A DNA stretch of 64,000 nucleotides, taken from the NCBI GenBank assembly GCA_009760855.2, contig WPIO01000190.1, positions 192,001-256,000 on the forward strand, written 5' to 3'. Below are positions 1 through 44,394 of this stretch, piece by piece. The number at the start of each line of letters is the position of its first letter. Position 1 is the first letter of the stretch. The stretch is from Cristatella mucedo. Lineage: Eukaryota > Bryozoa > Phylactolaemata > Cristatellidae. The notes under the pieces are model-generated. The model was not told where the DNA came from. It was given only the letters and a program-made list of their open reading frames with translations, and did not search any database. The translations under genes and the position numbers were made by a program.

Positions 1-2025
1 GCTGGCGCTGCTGGTACAGCTCTGCGGCCGCTGCTGCTGGTCCCTAGCTTGTGAATGCGGGCCAGTACAGCCAGACAGGCCTGACAGGCTGCACGACCTT
101 CAGTCCTTGCCGGCGGTCGGTCTGGAAGGAGTGGGTAGTGGAGGCTTGGGGGGCATCGCCTGAGGCCGCACTGCTGCCCGAGGCCACTCCGGCAGCAATG
201 CGGCCTCAGCAGTGGGAAGGTGCAATGGTGGCTGCTGTGCAGGCATCCGTCATCCTAAATCATCGCTTGGCTCGTGGCAATCGTGGCTGCCGAAGGATGC
301 AGGACAGTCGTATGCCGAGTCCTCCGGCTCAACCCAAATGCACGGGAGATTTTTGCATAGCATCATATCTGCATGGTTGCCTATGTTGACTAGCTGGGCC
401 GCTGACCGTTCGGCTGTCTGATGCCACTTTCTGGCTTTTGTGGCTTGATTGGCCACCCCCTCCCCCCACCTCTGTAGGCATGGCTTCAGCTGTGGCTGTC
501 GCCCTTGTGGCTGTCGCTCAGGTTCCTCCACTGGGCTGCTGCTTGTGGCAACTGTCCGGTCTCTGTCGACCGTTGATACGATATCTGATTGATATTTTTA
601 TAGTGTATTACCGGTACCAGCTTCACCTGCAGAACGTGTTGCCTCGTGAGTCATACATCGATAAAGCACTGCATGTGTTTGCTATGTGGCAAGCTGGAGT
701 TCATCAAGCAATGTCATCCTTGCAATAAGCAGTGAGCCGTGTGCATGAATGCTTTGTGATACCAGTCTCAGGTATGCCATTTCTAAGCTTTCAACTTCAT
801 TTCTGCACTTACCTTTGGGGAGTGTTTTTCGGCATGAAGGCATGAGCTGCAGCAAGGTGTTGTGACTTAACTGTGGCTGTAGCCAGGTTTAGGACTCGGT
901 TGCGGTCAGGCCTCGTCAGAGGCAGGCAATCACAGCAGGGCTGCCAGGCGTCGGCCGAGCCCGAAGCCCTGAGTGCTCTTCACAATGCTATGGTAATTTC
1001 ACATAATGTTTAGTTCTGGGAGACTGGCTGCCAGCCGGTTGATCTTATCCCCCCCCCCTGTGACAACTGACCCCTATCATCCGAGAAGATCAAAGGCACC
1101 CGAAGAAAAGCGGTCAAAGCGCCTTAATACAGATGTATTTCTATTATGATGCTAAGCGTACCGAAGCTGCTCAGGCTTTGAGTGGACTGTAGAAAACCCT
1201 TCTGCGTAACACATTGTCTGTGTGGCTTTGTGTAGTTCCATACCAAGATGCATACCCATAACAATAAAACATAACAATATAATAAAAAATAACACCACAA
1301 GTCATTTGTGCATGCATGCAAGAAGTGCCTAGAAAGAGATTGAGTTCTCTGAGGGCACTGTATCAAGTGCATTATTATTATTATTATTATTATTATCATG
1401 CAAGCATGCACAAACGACTTGTGATGCTATTTATTGTTGTTACTATTCAAAACTTGTTCATGGCCGTAGCATCGCCGATTTATTGCCTTAATTGTGCCTC
1501 ATGGTGCCTGCTTCCAGTAACTCCAAAGGGAGATGATTGCAGTGCTGCTGGGTGATGCTAGGGGAAGGAGGGGTCACTGCTGATCCAGAGGTGGCATGGC
1601 TGACAGATTCAAGCTCGTGCAGCCACCGGGGAACTCCTCCCATCATCCTGCAATCGTGCCAGTTAGAAGATGCCTGTCAGCTCCTAAAGCTTCATATGTC
1701 TCGTGGTCCAACGTTTGCTTTACCGACCTCCTTCCCACACTTCCTTTGATGTTCCCGGAGCTCTTTGACAACCTTGGACCAAATTCCTGTGATGGATCCT
1801 GCACAGTAGCCACTTCGAGATCTTGGCCGCATTCTGTCGTCGATGCTGGAGTCAGACAGACCTCATGGTCCGCAGGGATGGTCGCATGCAGGCTGCAGTG
1901 GTGCCCCCACGTGATTCACTAGCTTCCGGTTACGATGACCTCGGTGCCCGGCAGCTCGGTGCACTGAGCCTGTCGTCTTGCCAGTCAGCCAGCTGAAGAA
2001 GAAGCCTTTCCGTTTTTTGTTGCAG
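1..2025. other. Left flank, no gene supported
   Basis: Apart from the L2 tail at 1313-1397 I see no splice-bounded exon or recognisable peptide. Open frames here are short and of random composition. It is probably intron of the CUPID gene. Confidence 0.4.
1313..1397 (+). repeat. L2-family LINE 3' tail fragment
   Basis: Contains the family's 3' signature (GTGCCTAG, AGATTGAGTTCTCT, GGGCACT) ending in (ATT)n. It is a very short 5'-truncated copy on the side facing the CUPID gene. Confidence 0.7.
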
Positions 2026-13670
<11,645 letters not shown>

Positions 13671-13768
13671 TGCTTCTCGGCTCCAACACACGAGCCCTGT
13701 CTTATTGGTCAGCTTGCTGCTTCTAAAACATCTGGAACCGACCGTGGTTGCCCCGGAGGGCTGTGGTC

Positions 13769-13878
13769 GCTCCTCCTCCTCCTCCTCCTCCTCCTCCTCC
13801 TCCTCCTCCTCCTCCTCCTCCTCCTCCTCCTCCTCCTCCTCCTCCTCCTCCTCCTCCTCCTCCTCCTCCTCCTCCTCC
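13769..13878. repeat. (TCC)n microsatellite, about 110 bp
   Basis: Pure trinucleotide run just downstream of the CUPID gene's polyadenylation signal. The poly-Ser and poly-Pro frames across it are not genes. Confidence 0.97.
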
Positions 13879-14099
13879 CCAATGGGCAGTCAGAACATGC
13901 GAGGAACCCTACTCACCCACCCACCAGCTCGGTCATGCCCACACAGAGGCCGACACTTTCAAGCAGTCTCTGCTGTCCTCCAAGATCAGTTTCAGCAATC
14001 GAACTGATCATAGATAGTAAACTGAGGCTGAAAAATGTCTAGATTCTAGGCAGCAAAATGGATCCAGCCGAAATCAGAAATGTTTTTTGCTTAGTTTGA

Positions 14100-14515
14100 A
14101 ACCAGCAGAACTTGCATTTCAAATTTCACTCGCTTGCATTTCAAATTCCTCAGATACGTGAAATATTAGCCGAGTTATGGAATTTACAAGGCACTAACCG
14201 ATCCTGAAAATGAAGCTGCATAAAATTCACAAGAACACACCTCAACAAGTTTCAAGCATGCATCGAATTCTACCAAGGTTCTACACGTTGGGATACAAGT
14301 CGCATATGATGCAGTGATGGGTAAATTTTTTATTAGTAGATTTGCTGCCTCCGGTTAACATTCGGTTAGACGTTGGTTGGCTTAACTATTTTTTCTTTCG
14401 TGCTGAAGTCGTCAGAACTTCCGCTCCCAGTTCTAACACGTTTGTCTTTCGAAAGGTGCCCTAAACACGTGCGATTGTCGGAAAATTGTATTAGTATTTT
14501 CTTGACATTTCCGTT
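14100..14515 (+). mobile_element. Solo arm of the fold-back repeat family
   Basis: It shares with 41500-42121 and 42507-43197 the ordered blocks ATACGTGAAATAT, a TCTACCAAG block, GATTTGCTGCCTCCGGTT, GTCGTCAGAACTTCCG, TTTGTCTTTCGAAAGGTGCC and TTTTCTTGACATTTCC. Only one orientation is present. No coding potential was seen. Confidence 0.6.
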
Positions 14516-15059
14516 AAAAATGCTCTGGAGTACCACGTGACATTGACTTCGTCATTACGGTAATAATAATAGTTGTCGCTTGCAAAACCTACTAGATAGT
14601 CAAATTTCTATTTAGGCCTTTTATGACTTGCTGTAAGAGAAGTAATAGACGAAGATTTTAGTGACGGCTCGATACATCATGCTCAGACCTAAAGCATGTG
14701 CAAATGCACGAAAGTAGACGACCGCAAGTCGATACCGAGTCACGTGGTGACAGCAAGCAGGTGGTGATGCTGCCAGTGGTGACTTTTGATGCAGACGAAG
14801 GTCCGGTCACCGAAAGATTTCAATTGAATGTGTGGAATTACCGAGCAGATGAGCTGTGTGGTTGAGACCTCATTAGGCGTGCAAGGCTGTTGGATAGGCC
14901 GGCCGATACAAATGCTCCCAGCTCGAGTATGCTCGAGAGAGAGAGAGAGAGAGGATGCCGAAGTCGAACCGACGCTCTATAAGGAACCATCGAAGCTTGA
15001 ATGCGATTCGATGTTGCAAGTAGGCTGTCGACTGACCAGGCAAGCTGCAGTCTGTTGCA

Positions 15060-16140
15060 TTAGGCACAGGTGATTAGGGTCGCAGTACAGGATAAATGGA
15101 ATGGCAGTAACGTAGACATGACGTCGTGGGAGTTTGGTAAATGATTAGATACCGAAAAGCAGGTGATACGATGCTTGGTGGGGCAGTAGATCTGATAGGT
15201 TGGTTGAAGCCAAAGAATGAAGTGACCTGAAAGTGAGTGACTAAACCTTGAAGTCGATGCGTTGCTTGACTGGGAGCGAATGCAGGTCGGTGAGAAGTGG
15301 TGTGATGTGGCAACTGCGACGCTCACGGCAGACAAGCCTAGCTGCAGAGTTTTGCACCAGCTGTAAGCTCTCGATAGCACAGGCTGGTAGACCAGCAAGC
15401 AGTGACTTAGAGAAGTCGGGACGTCACAAATGCATGAACCAATTCGATGTGGTATTCCTGTTTCAACAGACCCGATTTTTACCAATATTATGTAGCTGAA
15501 AATAGTCAGACTTGACTGTTGACCTGATACGGTCGTCTAACAAAAGGTCACTTTGGACCATAACACACTAGGTATCGTACAGATTCAAAAGATGTGCCTG
15601 GCAGAGCCGATTTTGAACGTAAGCCTTTTCAAGTTCTGAATCACACATGGTTTGCCCACAGCTAGTAAGTTGGTTTTATAATCATTCAATTTAAGAAAGT
15701 TTGTTGCCATCCACGTGTGGATGTCATCACTACATGCAGCAAAGGGAGTTGAGAGAATCCGACGTGCCCGAGGGCTGGGTGGTATTTAACCCAAGCCACA
15801 GCTGAGTGTCATCTTCATAGAAGTGAAAGCCTAGATTGTGCTTGGCAATCACATCGGCCAGAGGGAAAGTGTAAACCGTGAAAAGAACGGGACCAAGCCC
15901 GGACTCCTGCGGTAACCCATATTTTAGAGGTTCCTCGAATGATCTTTGACCATTCACTTCATTCACTCTGGAGTCTCCCACTGACATAAGACCTGAACCG
16001 TTGAAATGCAGTGCCATTGATGCACATGCGAGATGCTCAGGAAGGACTTGATTATCGATTGTATTTTTCATCATCACGTCGACCAGATGGAGAGTATAGA
16101 CAGAAACAAAGACCGGATCCTGACGTATCCCACCCATACT
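15060..16140 (-). pseudogene. L2-type LINE ORF2 remnant
   Basis: Read on -, it contains KYGLPQESGLGPVLFTVYTF, then PLADVIAKHNLGFHFYEDDT. This is the reverse transcriptase B and C core, with the catalytic YADD changed to YEDD. It then runs to a shifted-frame C-terminal region near 15075-15485. It is 5' truncated, frameshifted and lacks the usual (ATT)n tail. Confidence 0.8.
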
Positions 16141-17379
16141 CGCAGGAATGAAAAACTTGCCCCAGATGACCGAGAGCCATTTGCGTCTGCAGACATTTCT
16201 CACGAAAGTTGAACCTAACCCAGTTAAGCTCTGTGCCAGTGATAGCTAGGCACCTCGAGCATTGCTCTTATAGTATTGGTGAATCTGGCAGTCAAATGCT
16301 GCTGAGAGGTATCGGAAAGCTGGCAGTGAGGCCCTATGCTGGTCATTAGTGTTCGGGTCATTTTAAAGCCGAAGCAGACCAGCTTCTGTGAAATGATCAG
16401 CTCTTTATCCTGATGGAACTTCCTAGCAAGATCTGATGAAACCGTTCTGCTACTGAGCCACCACTTAAGCTCCTGTCCTTAAAAATTTTTCAAATTGATA
16501 TTAATAAATTGATACTAGAGATCTATAGATTCAAAAATTCTCGGAGAACAATAAGAGTGACCAAGGTATACAACGTTCACATCTTTATAATAAAAATTGT
16601 CGACAACCAAACCAAAACTCGGGAGGCCTTTTCAATTTTTTGACACCGATATCTAGTTTTTCTGTAGAGGTTACTTTATGCCCACTCAGTGGTAAATTCG
16701 ACGAGATTCGGCAAGACGTTGGAAATCAAGCCACTTTAAATTTAAGGATTCACATTTAAGTCAAGGCAATGGTCAAACAAGTTGCAAGCAATTGAATCCA
16801 CGTTAGTGAACGTGGTGATCTACAGACCGGTATTTTATTTTTAAAAGAACTAATTAAAATACACCTTTCGCCATGTTAAGGCGTCATCAATTTCGTGTAA
16901 CAATTCCTATAATTGTTGCATTACATGAAACTTGCATCACTTTTACTTTAGTTGACCATGCAACATACTGCTCTGTATTGGGCTCATATTTGATACATTG
17001 GGACGGCAATTTGTAGGACAAAGGATCCGACGACCTGACCAAAAAAGTCATGGGGTGTCCATCTCGGACCATCTGATCTCACACGGCGTCCAAAGCATCC
17101 CGAGCTCAGCTCTCTTGCCTAGACCATTTTCGGCCCAGTTCTTTGCCTGGCTAGAGTAAACAAAAAAATGTGAGCTGATTAAGCAGCCTGATCTACATAG
17201 CAGCAGAAGATTCTTAATGGTCATCAACCACAGCTTCCAGTGGACAAGTATTCATTACCAGATCGGCCATGTTGCAGCCATCTCACTCAGCAGATGTCAG
17301 CATGCACCCAGCATAATGGGCTTGTTGCTGCAAACCTCGTGTGCCCATCGTTCACTCGACTAAAAAAATCCACGGTCCG

Positions 17380-17749
17380 CGCATTCAAACCGAAATATGC
17401 TTTAGCAGGCAGCGCTGCAACGTGGAACTCGCTTCCACGATTCTTACGCAACGACAACTACTCTCCTACTGCCGACTATGGCTCGTCCTTTTCAGTGGTT
17501 CTGAGCTGCTACTTCCATGCTACTCACTACCTCAACTGCTCTCCTGACTCTGCTATACCGAGCTGGTTTGGTCTGGCGGTTAAGGTGCTCGCCCTGAACA
17601 AGGTCTGACTGAGGTTGTGGGCTCGAGCCCCGAGACATATGTGAAGCGCCTGAATAGAGATTAAGTTCTCTTGGGGTGCTATATAAATAATATATATATA
17701 TACATACATATATATATATATATATACACACATATATATATATATATAT

Positions 17750-17831
<82 letters not shown>

Positions 17832-17990
17832 CCCACTTTCTCGTTGTTGCGTGAGACGAAGTCTGTTGGCTACCAAATGCGTACCGAAAGCCACTTAGGC
17901 TGTGAGTGCGCAATTCAAAACTCTCCTGCATAACACCCACATGATCTTTATGACTTTGCGGAGCTACCACATGAAGCACCTCCACCGGAC
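17380..17990 (+). mobile_element. Second non-LTR family 3' end, split by a SINE
   Basis: LINE sequence 17380-17559 (WNSLPRFLRNDNYSPTADYG) resumes at 17831 (CTCCCACTTTCTCG, GCGTGAGACGAAGTC). The uninterrupted order is seen in reverse at 4144-4400. The interruption is the SINE plus TA tract at 17560-17824. Confidence 0.7.
17560..17824 (+). mobile_element. tRNA-derived SINE (family A) with expanded TA tail
   Basis: The head carries an A-box-like TTTGGTCTGGCGGTTAAGG and a B-box-like GTGGGCTCGAGCCCC. The 3' part is GCGCCTGAATAGAGATTAAG, TTCTCTTGGGGTGCTATATAAAT, followed by about 130 bp of (TA)n. A possible 6-bp target duplication (TATACC) lies at 17554-17559 and 17825-17830. Confidence 0.8.
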
Positions 17991-19739
17991 CGAAGCGTGA
18001 GGCAAAGCATTCTCAACGAACGGACCCTATGGACTCGATCGCTTAGCTCTGTTGCCGCGACATGAAAAAATGTACAATCAAAATTTTTCCGAGCGGTGAC
18101 TTTACTAACTTTCCTCCGGTTTCAGAGCATTTCTTTTGGCTGAGCATTAATTTTCGTCGGAAATCCATTTTTAATTGTTAAGAAGCATTCGTAAATAAAT
18201 GTCTTCTTTTGGTCAGTCTCATTTGGTAGCCAATAATTAAAGACAGGTTTGACTACAGCTGGAAAAAGGGTTGAGCAGTGAGACGCTTTTGCGTTCTAGC
18301 CTATAACTTAGGCACTTCCCTTCACCAGGATCTCTGCATGTGGAACGCATGCACCAAAGTCGCCAGTCACAGCATTTTACCACCCGATAGATGAGGGTGC
18401 AGAGAATAGGCAAAATTCTACCGGCAGCCATGGCGAATGCAACCATCTGACTGGCATCTGACTACCGAAGGATGAACAATCCAGACGACTACCATAATAC
18501 ACCAGCAAGCTATCCACTTGATTCCGCATGACGATGGTTCTGCAACGTCTGTTGCATGTCTACGTGAGCGACTCAACAAAGTAGTGGACGCTTGATCCTC
18601 AAGCAATGACCGACCGAGAGGTGACGTTTGGGATGGAGAGGGTCTGTCGGCCCATCAAGCTTCCTGACACTGTCGCTTGCAATCTCGTCATTCGAGCGAT
18701 GCTAAACATCGGGCCGAGCACATCGCAACTGGTATTGCAAATTCGGCACTTATCTAGAATTCCATTCTTACAAAAACAGGCACTCGTTGATGGGACGCGA
18801 GTGCTTATCGAGCAGATTTCGACAAGCTGGAGTACCTCAAGCCACTCATGGGTAAGCATCATGCTACGTACGGCTTGCTACATACAGGCAAACAAAAGCT
18901 GCCATTTTAAGACCGTGTCCCTTCGCTGCCTTTTCTCATGGCTCTGAGCACCAGGAAGCTCGCGCACAAAACATGTCCAACTAGGGTCGGAATTCTTCAT
19001 GCTAGCCACATGGCCAGCTGCTGGCCAGACAGCTCCACGTTAAAACCTAGATGAGCTGAAATTTAGAGCAACACTGTCGGAGGCACGTTTAAATCGTATC
19101 AGACTGGCAGCTGCTGCTAACCATTCCATCACCTGCTAACGAGGTAAGGGCTGTGCGGTACACGATTTCGTCGTACTGTGACATTCGTCCATCGCGGCTG
19201 GTATCTGATGTCGATCGCAAAAGTCAAGACTATGCTGAGATCGCCTGCAGCTTCTGTAGTAGCATCCATAGCAGCACACATTTGAGCAGAAGCTGACTGC
19301 CGGCATGCACGGCTCCCGACAGTCAAGCAAAAATCGAGCTCTCTACTAAAAAAAAAGCCATGAAAACGCTTTGGTCATTTTGCTCCAATAGCAACTTTGC
19401 AGCGAACAGCAAACATGCAGCCAACCGAGCATTCAGACAAACAACGAGTAGTAAACAGCAGCACTAGAAGCACAAACGACAGCAGCAGCAGATGGTCCAT
19501 TGACGGCAGACTGGGCAGTGCAAGTTCGCCTGAGGCACTAATTATTGCCGAGCCACTGCAACGAAGTACGTCTGTCATAGCTCACACTCGAATGGTGAGG
19601 CAACGATGGCCGGCCAACGGTGGCATCTCCCACAGAAGAGGGCTTGATGGGCTTGAAGCTTAAAACTCGGGCCAAGCAGCAGCGATCCCTGTCCTTCTTG
19701 CTGGCTCAAACGTCGTGAGTTCTGCTGCATGCTCGGACG

Positions 19740-40405
<20,666 letters not shown>

Positions 40406-40595
40406 CTACAACCGGCAAAACGGCAGCACGAATTCAAGGACAGCCGCTTCCGCACCAGCAAGAAGCAGCATCGTGAGCAGCGGCGGCCGACAGGTGCCGG
40501 CGAGCACTTTTCGGAGTGGCAAAACGAGGCGAGAATAGCGGTAGCGAGTCGGCAGCAGGCTGTTCTGGAGCGGCAGCCGTGCACTGTGATCTCTC

Positions 40596-40750
<155 letters not shown>

Positions 40751-41146
40751 CAGGCAATGGCACGAGGCCCAGCCATCCATCGGGCCCATCCATCCTGGCA
40801 TCGCAGATGACGGAACGGCTCCAATGAAATGGCGGCTGGGCAACACTTGAACTACGGCCGGCCGGCAGGCCGGCGAGCGAAGCTCAAACGGCTTACGGAT
40901 GTCGTACGGCAACTGGAGATCAGCTGATGACGGCAGCCGAAGCGGTTGAGTCGGAAGCAATTCAGCATGCTGGCTGCAGGCCTGCGGATCCAAGGGCTCA
41001 ATTGCCGAGTATAGAGCCACGAAAATACGGGCTACCAAATATTGGTTGTGCCATCATCGATCTCCATAAATTCGGCTGACAGTTCAACCTAAGCTTATGA
41101 GCTCTCAAGCAAGCTGGTACGTCTGGCCACGTTGGCATCATCTCAG

Positions 41147-41232
41147 CGGCCGAGAAAGGCAAGCCGCCGGTCGATCGGCAACTGGCGACTGCCACCGACG
41201 ACCTCATGCAGCTGCAGCCTGCGATCGGCAAG
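41147..41232 (+). CDS. Candidate exon of an unrecognised + strand gene
   Basis: The acceptor is GTTGGCATCATCTCAG and the donor AAG|GTCAGG. Phase is 1 to 0, 28 codons: AEKGKPPVDRQLATATDDLM then QLQPAIGK. The peptide looks helical. No family recognised. It could belong with the candidate exon at 40029, but the phases need at least one more exon between them. Confidence 0.4.
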
Positions 41233-41499
41233 GTCAGGGGCACGAGTTAGAGAAACCACTTTGGCCGATCGTCGGCAGGCACACAGTCGGCTAAAATGAG
41301 TTACTTACTGCCGGCGGCCTCGAAGAAGGCCAGACTCCGGCCGGTTAGCCACACGGCGGCAGCCGAGGCGCCGAATATCGGCCAGGTTTGCAGCACAAGC
41401 CAACGATCCGGCACGCGATCCTGTTCCAGTCCGAGTGACTAACGCATTGGCATTGCCACTGATTGCATGAACTGCTCGAATTTTGCTAAAGGGCAAATG

Positions 41500-42121
41500 T
41501 CAGGAAAATACTGACAAGATTGGTCCAACAATAGAATAAGTGGTGAGGGTACCTTTCAAAAGACAAGCTTGTTCTAAATGAGATCTGAAGTTTTGACGAT
41601 TTTTACATAACAGGAAAGCAGTACAAAAACGATTAGGCAAACCACTGTTTAAACAGGAATTAAAACCAGAAGTAACATATCTACAAATAATACATTTTAT
41701 CGTCTCTGCATCATATACGACTTGCAGCCCAACTTGTTGAGCCTTGGTACATCGAGGTACATGTTTGCAGCTTGTTGAGGAACATGCTTGTGACTTAACC
41801 TTATAAATTCCATTAACTCGGCCAATACTAGCTGGATCAACGTGATATTTCTAACGTGAGTTCAGCTCTGCTTCTACCCCACTGCAGGAGCTCAAGCCTG
41901 AATTCGGTTGGTTAAGTTTTGCTACACAGATATATTTGCTATGCATATATGTTGCTTCCGGTTTACTTCCTGGTTAGACATGGTTTGCCTAGTCTTTTTT
42001 ACTGATTTCCTTGAGTGGAGACATCATAAAAAACTTCAGACCTAATTTAGAACATGTTTGTCTTTCGAAATTTACCCTAAACAATTATTCTATTGGACCA
42101 ATCTTGTCAGTATTTTCCTGA
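41500..42121. mobile_element. Fold-back element 1 (long inverted arms)
   Basis: The left end TCAGGAAAATACTGACAAGA and about 190 following bases are matched in reverse by 41935-42121, with moderate divergence. The centre holds single-copy family sequence (TGCATCATATACGACTTG, GTGAGTTCAGCTCTGCTTC). No open frame. Confidence 0.7.
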
Positions 42122-42506
42122 AACGTATCTTTAAACTGAAGCATCCCATATTGAAGACATCTGGCAGGTTAAAATGCCACTGCTCTTGGACTCTATACTC
42201 GAAAAGCAACACTTCAACATTTGACCCGGACAGCACTGGCTAATAGGAGTTATCCCAACCTTGTAGCTCTGCCCATGGACCTCGGCATTTTGACACAGGC
42301 TGGGCCAGACCAAAGTGGAAGACAGCAAGATTACAAGCACAGCTGCAGCCTGCCAGCATGGTGGCCACCTCAACTTGCGCAGTCACTGCCACCCAGCGCA
42401 GCATTACCCCCAAGGGCGTAGAGACAGCAGAAGCATGTCGGCTCCAAGTAGCGCAACGGACAAGCAACCAGCAAAGTCGGGATTCGTCACCCCTTGCCGC
42501 TTAAGA

Positions 42507-43197
42507 GGGAAAGTCAAGAAAATACAATTTATCCGACAATCGAATATGTGTTTATGGTACCTTTCGAAAGACAAATATGTTAGAACTGGGATCGGAAGTT
42601 TTGACGACTTCCACGTGAAATAAAAATCGGTTATGCCAATCACTTCTGACCCGGATGTAAACCGGAAGCAACAAATCTACAAATAAAAGATTTACCGATC
42701 TCTGCATCACGTGTGACTTGTATTGCAAATTGTCGAATCTTGGTAGATCGCTGTAAATGCATGAAGCTTGATGAGGTGCATACTTGTGACTTGTATACAG
42801 CTTCATTTCCAGGTTGGTTGGTGCATTGTAAATTGAATAACTCAACTAATATTTCACTTATCGGGGTGAAATTTGAAGTGTGAGTTCAGCTCTGCTTGCT
42901 TGACCCTAGTCTTTAATATTTTTTATTTGTTTGATACAACTGGTTCTATATGTTCACGATTACGGAAAATAAAGCTCCAGGACGTTTGATGGCATATACA
43001 GCCAAATGTATCAAACTGAAATAAAAAATATTAAAGACGGGTAAAAAAAAGGCAGAGCTGAACTCGCATCTCAAATTTCGTTCCGATACGTGAAATATCA
43101 GTTGAGTTATTTCATTTACATATTTGTCTTTCGAGAGGTATCATCAACACATATTTGATTGTCGGACAAATTGTATAGGTATTTTCTTGACTTTCCC
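42507..43197. mobile_element. Fold-back element 2 (long inverted arms)
   Basis: Left end GGGAAAGTCAAGAAAATAC; the right end is its reverse complement. Outer arms (42507-42580 and 43121-43197) and inner arms (42834-42945 and 43007-43118) pair. The left arm has an extra block of about 250 bp. A central short hairpin pairs GTTTGATACA with TGTATCAAAC. No transposase is encoded. Confidence 0.75.
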
Positions 43198-43664
43198 CCT
43201 AGGTTTGGCGGACTGGAGGATTGGAGCCGGCATCGGTAGCCGAGAGCGCTTTCTCTGTCCAGTGGATGACACCCATTCAAAAGTGTGGCATCATCACGAA
43301 CACCTGCTCAACTGCTCGCTCAGACTACGGCGGCAAGAACCCGGCCTGGGCAAGCCCAACAGCACGTGCTCTGGCCCCAACCGGTGGCGGTGGGGTGCAA
43401 CACGACTGAACAGTGGTGGCCGGCCAACCTAAATATCTTATTGCAAGCTCTCACAGGGCCAGAGCAGTGTGGGATGAGCTAGTGTGCTCAGGTCACTTTC
43501 ATCAACGTTGATCGGTGGCAAATGCCATGCAAACTGTGCGTGCAGCCTCTGACACCCACAACCGAAAGGCTACGCAGACCCAGGGACATGGCGGAAGAAG
43601 GCCTGCATCGCGTGTGACTGCCAGGAGCATGCCAGCCTGCGTGCAAGAGTGAATTTAGGAGTGC

Positions 43665-43795
43665 ACCATATTCTTGTAGTTATTGAGCATACTACCGCTA
43701 ACCATTCGATCGTGTTTCCTTTGCAGCAAATGTAAAGTGCCTAGAAGGAGATTGAGTTCACTGCCGATGCTATTTTAAATTGTTCTTATTACCAG
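43665..43795 (+). repeat. L2-family LINE 3' tail fragment
   Basis: ACCATTCGATCGTGTTTCCT, then TGCAGCAAATGTAAAGTGCC and AGATTGAGTTC, with a degraded tail. Confidence 0.7.
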
Positions 43796-44054
43796 GACCT
43801 GTCTAGCGTAGCCGGGGGCAAAGATGCCTGGCAACTTTACAAGCCTCAACCGACATAGCGTTGCTAAACCAGGAAGCCTACAGCCACAGCTCTGCTCACG
43901 CGAAATAGCCCAGCTCATGAATAAATAACTGATGCACGAGACGGTAGTCACTGAAAACACTATAGGCAAGGACAGGGGGAGCTCAGCTGCCATCCTCGAT
44001 TCAGGATTCACAGTCTATCCTCTCTGAAGGTAATTTCAACGAAGTGAGCTTTGA

Positions 44055-44175
44055 TGCTATTTTTAAAAAGCGTCCAGCAGGGAAAGGGACTCGGCAGAAA
44101 TAGCGGGCAACGAGTTCCACGAACGAGAAGCAGAGCCCAAACGGCCGCCCATCGACCAAGAAAAGGCAAACTGAC
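44055..44175 (-). pseudogene. LINE C-terminal remnant (RSWNSLP type)
   Basis: On -: GRLGSASRSWNSLPAISAES then LSLLDAF and a stop. This is the SWNSLP motif near the C-terminus of many LINE ORF2 proteins, in a copy unlike the L2 majority. Confidence 0.5.
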
Positions 44176-44394
44176 AAGCAACTGACAAGCCCGGACAAGG
44201 CAGCTTTGCTCTTAGCACAGTTCCTGGAGATTGTCACTGTCGTAGCATCTCTACTGTCAGCAATGCCAGCCTCCTCGATAGCTAAGCCGTGTAGCTTGGT
44301 CGCTGGCCTAAACGGACCTGCCTGCCGGCCTCCCTGCTACACCCAAAAGCGGCCAGCCAAGGTATCGTCACTGCTGCCGAGGGTACGATGAGTT

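Larger units (their letters stand above)
16141..19739. other. Intergenic spacer between the convergent CUPID and IPPK genes
   Basis: AT-rich unique-looking DNA at 16480-16900, the split LINE/SINE at 17380-17990, and 18000-19739 with no supported gene. The CUPID gene ends to the left (+) and IPPK ends to the right (-), so this is a tail-to-tail spacer. Confidence 0.55.
43198..44394. other. Spacer with small repeat fragments only
   Basis: 43198-43664 holds open but unremarkable frames. The rest is the L2 tail and the SWNSLP remnant listed above. Confidence 0.4.

Noticed and set aside
13705-14017. Poly-Ser and poly-Pro frames
   Set aside because: Pure (TCC)n translation.
41305-41470. IPPK N-terminal exon (SGNANALVTR)
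   Set aside because: It resembles the GEGxxxLV nucleotide loop, but the donor phase (2) does not fit exon 40405-40319 and the following residues do not match.
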